Shown in pieces: positions 59,256 to 64,000 of a stretch of DNA of 64,000 nucleotides. Below the pieces are notes generated by a model. The model saw nothing but the letters and a program-made list of their open reading frames with translations. It ran no database searches and was not told the origin of the DNA. The stretch spans positions 10,564,001-10,628,000 of the forward strand of contig CM028919.1 in the NCBI GenBank assembly GCA_016801845.1, read 5' to 3'. Position 1 is the first letter of the stretch. Each line of letters starts with the position of its first letter. The stretch comes from Polydactylus sextarius. Its lineage: Eukaryota; Chordata; Actinopteri; Polynemidae. The translations under genes and the position numbers were made by a program.

Positions 59256-59283
59256 CCATTGGTAGCCCCTCGCAGTCAGACAT
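59256..59283 (-). CDS. eml1 candidate alternative first exon
   Basis: ATG at 59281-59283 in context GTCGCCATGT opens MSDCEGLPM plus one base, then a strong donor G|GTAAGAG (phase 1). This is the phase required by exon 2, so the product would read MSDCEGLPM-DDSASAASS. The paralogue EML4 begins with a similarly short exon (MDGFAGSL, then DDSISAAS, from memory). That makes a second eml1 promoter 10.2 kb upstream of exon 1 plausible. No transcript evidence is available here. Confidence 0.5.
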
Positions 59284-61119
59284 GGCGACAGAGAGCAGAG
59301 GATCAGGACAGTGTCTTCTCTTGTCAGCTGAGTCTCTGTAGCAGGTCGCTTCTCTTTCTGTGCCTCCTTTTTTTTTTATTACTCAGGTCAAATGACCCTG
59401 TTTTAGCCTCTTAGCGGTCAGGCTCTCACGCTGTTTAGCTTTCTTACTTTACTTTCTGTCTCCTTGTCCTCCCACTTCTCTCTCCTTCTCTCTCAACAAT
59501 CTGACCAGTGGCCAGTAGATATGCCAATCAAACATCACACACTGTACTATTGGATACTAAATTTGTAACCAGCAGTCCTCTCTTGGGATACTGTTTCCCT
59601 TAGATATGGCAGGCCTTTATGGAGATGGTTTCATGGACTTTGTTGTGTATCTGCAACTCAGATCAATCAATTATGAGAAAGAAAACTGTCAGAGGGAGGT
59701 CAGGCTTTGCTTATTTTTAAAAAGAATCACATGTTTGTCTCCTGAAAACGTTTCTTCTTTCCCCTTCAGCTTGTAACAGAAAACTCACAAGGCTACAGTA
59801 AATGTCTTATCCCCTGAGAGACATGTTGGCCAAAACCTGACACTGTAACCTCAGTATGAGAGTTCAGTATTTTTATAAGGCTTCAGCAGTAACTTTAGTT
59901 TCCTGTGTGGGGCGCCAGTGTCTCATTGAGTAGCTTCTTCGTGTTAAGGAGAAATTCTTTGTTGTCTTCAGTAGACTCATGTGTCCTGGTTACCACGGGT
60001 CAAGTAACTCTGCACTGCAGACTGCTGTTCTGACAGTTAAACTTAATCTCAGCACTCTGTTTTATTTCCTATAAATAATCTGGCCAATAAGCCATGTTTA
60101 CGAGTAGCTGCAATTTCTACCATCCACCGTCAGCTCAGGCAGGCCGCCAAAGAAACCGAATAGCACAGATGAAGTTCTCTCTTTAGCAGAGAGACGTCAA
60201 GCTAAGAGGCAACAGAAAGAGAAATGAGTAAAAGGGAAAATCAGGAGAATCACAGATCACAACCACATTTGTGTCTCTTTCTATACCCTCTCATGGCAAA
60301 GGAGACAAAGAGAAAGCACTTCATTATTCTGTTCAGGTTATGGACCCACTTCAGCGGCAGAAATGTTCCTCAGAACATACTTTAAGCTGTGCCGCTTTGA
60401 TTAAACGCACCGCTGACCTTTCCACACACTCATTCCTGAATCACTTTTCAGCTTACTCAGCTGACCCTTTGTCACTTGACTGAGCGGATTATCACGAGGG
60501 AAGGGTCCAACATGTGACTAAGTGGGGTCAGATGGTAGACTTGTCCAGCAGCACCGCTGGCGAAAGGGGGGGCGAGGATTCAATGATTTGTGGACTGGGG
60601 TTATCTTGAGATGTGAAAGAGAACACAAGGGATGAGATGTAGAGGAGACTCTTTGCTCCGTTATCTTTTCCCCAGACCCGTCATTATCTCCCCTCCTCCT
60701 CTCCCCCCCCTACCCAAACCTAACACAGCACCCCAGCCTTCACACCTGACCAGCTTTGATGTTTGATCACCAAACTCTTATTTGCAGAAGAGCTTGAAGG
60801 CCCCTTTGCAAACGTAACCTAAGCCTTCACCCCACAAAGACCTCTCGACCCTTCTCACTCTAGCAAACAGAAAGTGAACCATCCACTGCTGTGACTGTTT
60901 TCACACACTAGCGGGCACATGCAATTACTTTAACTGAGGTAATGTACTCCAGTATCCAGAATGGTGCACCAATTATGCTTAATTAGATTGTAAAGCAGTT
61001 TAGTGGGAGTTTTCAGGGCTTATCTCGCAACAGCTATAAACACTGCGCAGTTTACATCAACACAGGAAAACTCACAGGAGAAGTCCTGAGCAGGCTGGAG
61101 CAGGAAATCAAGGAGCAAA

Positions 61120-61360
61120 TAACATCAGAAATCTTTATGAAATAAACCAATAAAAACAGGGCCTAATACGTAACCGCGTGGAACTAATTTTAAAACTTAA
61201 TTAATCCTATTTATCAGTTGTTTACGGTCAGCTGTGTCAGTAGCCTTTGAAATATCAAAGGCTACGCGTCCTGTCAGATAGCAGGAGTAACATCAGAAGA
61301 GAAGCAACAACTGCACTGTGATTCGTCTTGAAACCAGATGGAAAGTGATTGATTTTAATT
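61120..61360 (-). mobile_element. decayed non-LTR retrotransposon reverse-transcriptase fragment
   Basis: On the minus strand three RT-like motifs occur in the correct order but in broken frames: PSGFKTNHS (61327-61343), VAFDISKATDTADRKQL (about 61218-61268; compare the usual FxDLSKAFDTVDH block) and VLGPVFIGLF (about 61140-61170; compare SVLGPLLF). A frameshift separates the first two, and stops and a probable deletion separate the second and third. No catalytic YADD block was found. This is a relic of a LINE (L2/Rex/CR1-like by motif style), not a working element. Confidence 0.65.
61240..61265. repeat. perfect 11-bp inverted repeat
   Basis: GTAGCCTTTGA and TCAAAGGCTAC flank a 4-base loop (AATA). 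It falls inside the RT-like block, so it may be a coincidence of that coding sequence. Confidence 0.85.
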
Positions 61361-63207
61361 TCCCTCAAACAAAGTGTGCGTGCGCTTTTCATGTGGCATT
61401 GATTCATCTTCCTCTGTGTTGAGTCCCCAGGTGCACTTGGCCCAAGTTGTTACAATCCCACAGTTATTGTGTCTGTTGTAGGTATGTTCTCTATCATTGT
61501 TCACAATCTAGAGAGTCACCTTTTATTTTCAGTGTATCCGTCTTGTCTAAACCACTCTCTCTTTCTACCAAGACGTTTTCCTTTCCTCCCCCCACTCACC
61601 CGTCAGTCACTTGGTCTGTGGTCGTCTACTTTAGTCTCTGTCTGTCTTCGAGTCACTATCACCGTCTTCAGATTACATCCGCTCAGTCTCCTACGTCCTA
61701 ATATATCTGACATCGAATTACTTATCATCTGTCGTATCTGTCAGCTAATTATGTTACTTACTTACAAACTATCACTCTCCCCTGTCTCCAAGTTGTTCAT
61801 TGATCAAATATATAATATAAATGTAATTATTCTAATCTCACAGATCAGATCTTTAATACTTGATGTTATATGTTAAACATATGACATATAATTTTTTTAA
61901 TTAAATTATCAAAATATAAATTTTATGCAATTTTGTATGTTGCTACCAAAAAATTCTAAATAGATAAATCATTCATAAACACAATAATAGAACACATGTA
62001 TCTCTTTAAAGATCATTTCACAGCTGTTTAAACTATTTTTAAATACTAAAAATTTAACATTTAATTCTACATGTTTTTAATAGTTTTCGAAAGGTGACAA
62101 TTTAACAAATCAATTATGTAAAATGTTTTTTTAAACTATAAAAAGTAGCTCTCCTTATGAGACTGTAACCAACCAAGCAGCAGTATATAGTTTAAGACCT
62201 ACAGTTTAAATAATAAGTCCTGTTTTCTTTAAACAGCAGCCACCATGTGCTCTTGTTGACCCAAACACACGAAAAGTAAAATAAAAATGTGGGTGTATTG
62301 AATTACATTACGGTCGATAGCCAAGAGGCAGCGTAATTAATATGAGAGAAAAGGCCTCTAGCCTGTTTTAATGGCTCTATGTTAATGATCCTTCAACGGG
62401 GGCAGCCGTTGTATATGCAGGTACTAATGAACTCTTAATAGTGTTAAATCTAACAGCCGCTGAAAGATTCCACTAACTGTTTTATGGCCGTGTGGGCAGA
62501 ACCCTAATTGGGGACTTGTGGCAAAGAGCTGCAGTTCACGGCTTTCCTCAGGTTTAACAACCTGCACAAGACAACTGACGCTGCATTTTATTGTGCCATG
62601 ACAACTATTGTAATGACAATTACAGTTAATTACTTGGATAATTTATATTTTTTAAGTATTTTGGCCAAAAAATAAGCATCTGGAAACATGTATTCTAAAA
62701 AAAAAAAAGAAAAAAGAAAAAAAAAAAAAGATTTGAGTGATGCGCTGCGCCTTAATTTCATGGAACATGTGATGCATCACATTGCAGAAGGAAAACACAA
62801 GGTGCTTTTTTATTGTGATGAAGGGATTTTCCCTTCATCTCCAAGGTTTAGCTGGAAAAAATGTGAGTAATGAAAGTTTATGGTTTAACAGGGTTACTGA
62901 GGGCAGAGTGTTTGTTAATTGTATCAGGGATGAAAAGGTCAAACTTTATGTGCAAAACAAGAACTGCTCTTGTTTATGTGTTTGGAGAAATTGGAAAATG
63001 TATCTCATTTGAGTTTAATTATGTGACCCCCGGGGACAGTCAAAGGATTTATTTGTGATAAAAGATTAACTGTAAGAGGAGGAAGTCTGCCTCTGGCTGG
63101 GGGCAAAAGTCTCTCCCTGCTGAGAAACGGCCGAGGTGTGACGGAGGGGATTCCAGAGCACGCAACAAAAGGCAGGCACTTTGATTTGAAAAGCAGTGGT
63201 AGTCAGC

Positions 63208-63208
<1 letters not shown>

Positions 63209-63245
<37 letters not shown>
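63209..63245. repeat. (CA)n microsatellite
   Basis: Pure AC repeat, about 37 bp. Confidence 0.98.
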
Positions 63246-63248
<3 letters not shown>

Positions 63249-64000
63249 GCAACAAAACCACAGTTCCTGATCCTCAGCAGCCCTGCCCTCAGGTCTCAGC
63301 CAGCTGAAAGATGGGGGAAACTCCAGATGCTTCACAGCAGTTGTGGGCTGTGACTTGGAAGAAGAGAGGAGCAGTGGAGGACTGGCAGGCGGAGGACACT
63401 GATGGAGGGTTGGAGTTATGTACAGAGTGGAACAATTTAACAGCAGTGGCGGCCTAAATTAATAGTAAAGCAATGGAGTTTTTCCTTTCTTTTCTTTTTT
63501 TTCCTTTTTGGCCTGAAGGAGCGTTTCAAACAGAGAGGGAGGGTGAAAGGAGGTTCCACAGTCTCTCTCTATGATGGATGGACTGTGAGGAAGAGAGGTG
63601 GGGAGAGGGAGGAGGAGGGTGGGGTGAGGTGAGGGCTGGGGGGGTAAGAGGGGAAAAGCTTCAAAAGAAAAACGACCCAGCCTGCTGCTGTGACGTAGCG
63701 GGAGGGAATGCAGGCCAGAGGAATATGTGGGGATCTCATAACGGAAAAAAAAAGGTTTCGCAGTGCCTCTGAGTGAGGCTACCCTCACTGAACGTTAGAT
63801 AAATAAACTATTTTCAGGCTCTTGGGTGAAAGGCTGTGAATGCAGCGCCAACAGTGTCCACACCTAATTCAGAAAAGCAGTTTTAACTTCATTTATACTC
63901 TTATTGCTTTGTGAGTTTCCTCTTCTTTTTGTTCACCTACTTGTTGCATTTAATAATCTGTAGCTGAGCTTCCCAGCATGCTATGAGGCAAGTGTTTATG

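Larger units (their letters stand above)
59284..64000. other. upstream flank, no intact gene seen
   Basis: No exon recognised. It holds the decayed reverse-transcriptase fragment at about 61.12-61.36 kb, (CA)n at 63209-63245, and a G/A-rich stretch at 63530-63660. The mammalian neighbour CYP46A1 was not detected. Confidence 0.6.

Overview
The window looks like a ray-finned (teleost) fish chromosome segment. The main gene's protein is close to vertebrate EML1, its introns are short in the 3' half (about 90 to 400 bp), long (CA)n tracts are frequent, and no mammalian repeat families are visible. All recognised coding sequence lies on the minus strand. No bacterial features, tRNA, rRNA or CRISPR were seen.

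Main gene: eml1 (echinoderm microtubule-associated protein-like 1). I could place 22 coding exons from the start codon at 49052 down to the stop at 15846. All have GT donors and AG acceptors and all splice phases agree. They total 2442 nt, a 813-residue protein against about 815 for the mammalian form (from memory). The order is an acidic/serine N-terminus, a short trimerising coiled coil, a basic Ser/Lys-rich linker, then the HELP motif and tandem WD-repeat propellers (TAPE domain). Exons 6 to 22 are packed in 15.8-22.3 kb. Exons 1 to 5 are spread over 26.5-49 kb, with a 16.6 kb first intron.

Several unlisted eml1 exons may exist. They are a 54-nt cassette (31.9 kb), two in-frame microexons (27.8 and 24.7 kb), an alternative terminal exon with its own poly(A) signal (23.1-23.3 kb), and a short alternative first exon 10 kb upstream (59.27 kb). 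The alternative terminal exon would give a protein with the coiled coil and linker but no WD domain. These rest on splice sites, phase and reading frame only.

Left side (1-13.7 kb): a CpG-rich promoter and first exon on the minus strand at about 13.1-13.7 kb ends in an ATGAG|GTAAG start/donor. This fits the first exon of evl (Ena/VASP-like), the gene that follows EML1 in the same orientation in mammals. Everything to its left would be evl intron 1. A second phase-matched start exon candidate lies at 9.15 kb. An isolated CpG-rich patch with a nearby perfect CRE lies at 7.0-7.3 kb.

Right side (49.2-64 kb): upstream flank or long 5' intron of eml1. It holds a 0.6 kb polypurine tract, a 220 bp (CT)n(CA)n tract, a TAGCATGCTAA-rich palindromic repeat and a decayed non-LTR reverse-transcriptase fragment near 61.2 kb. 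No second protein gene was recognised there.
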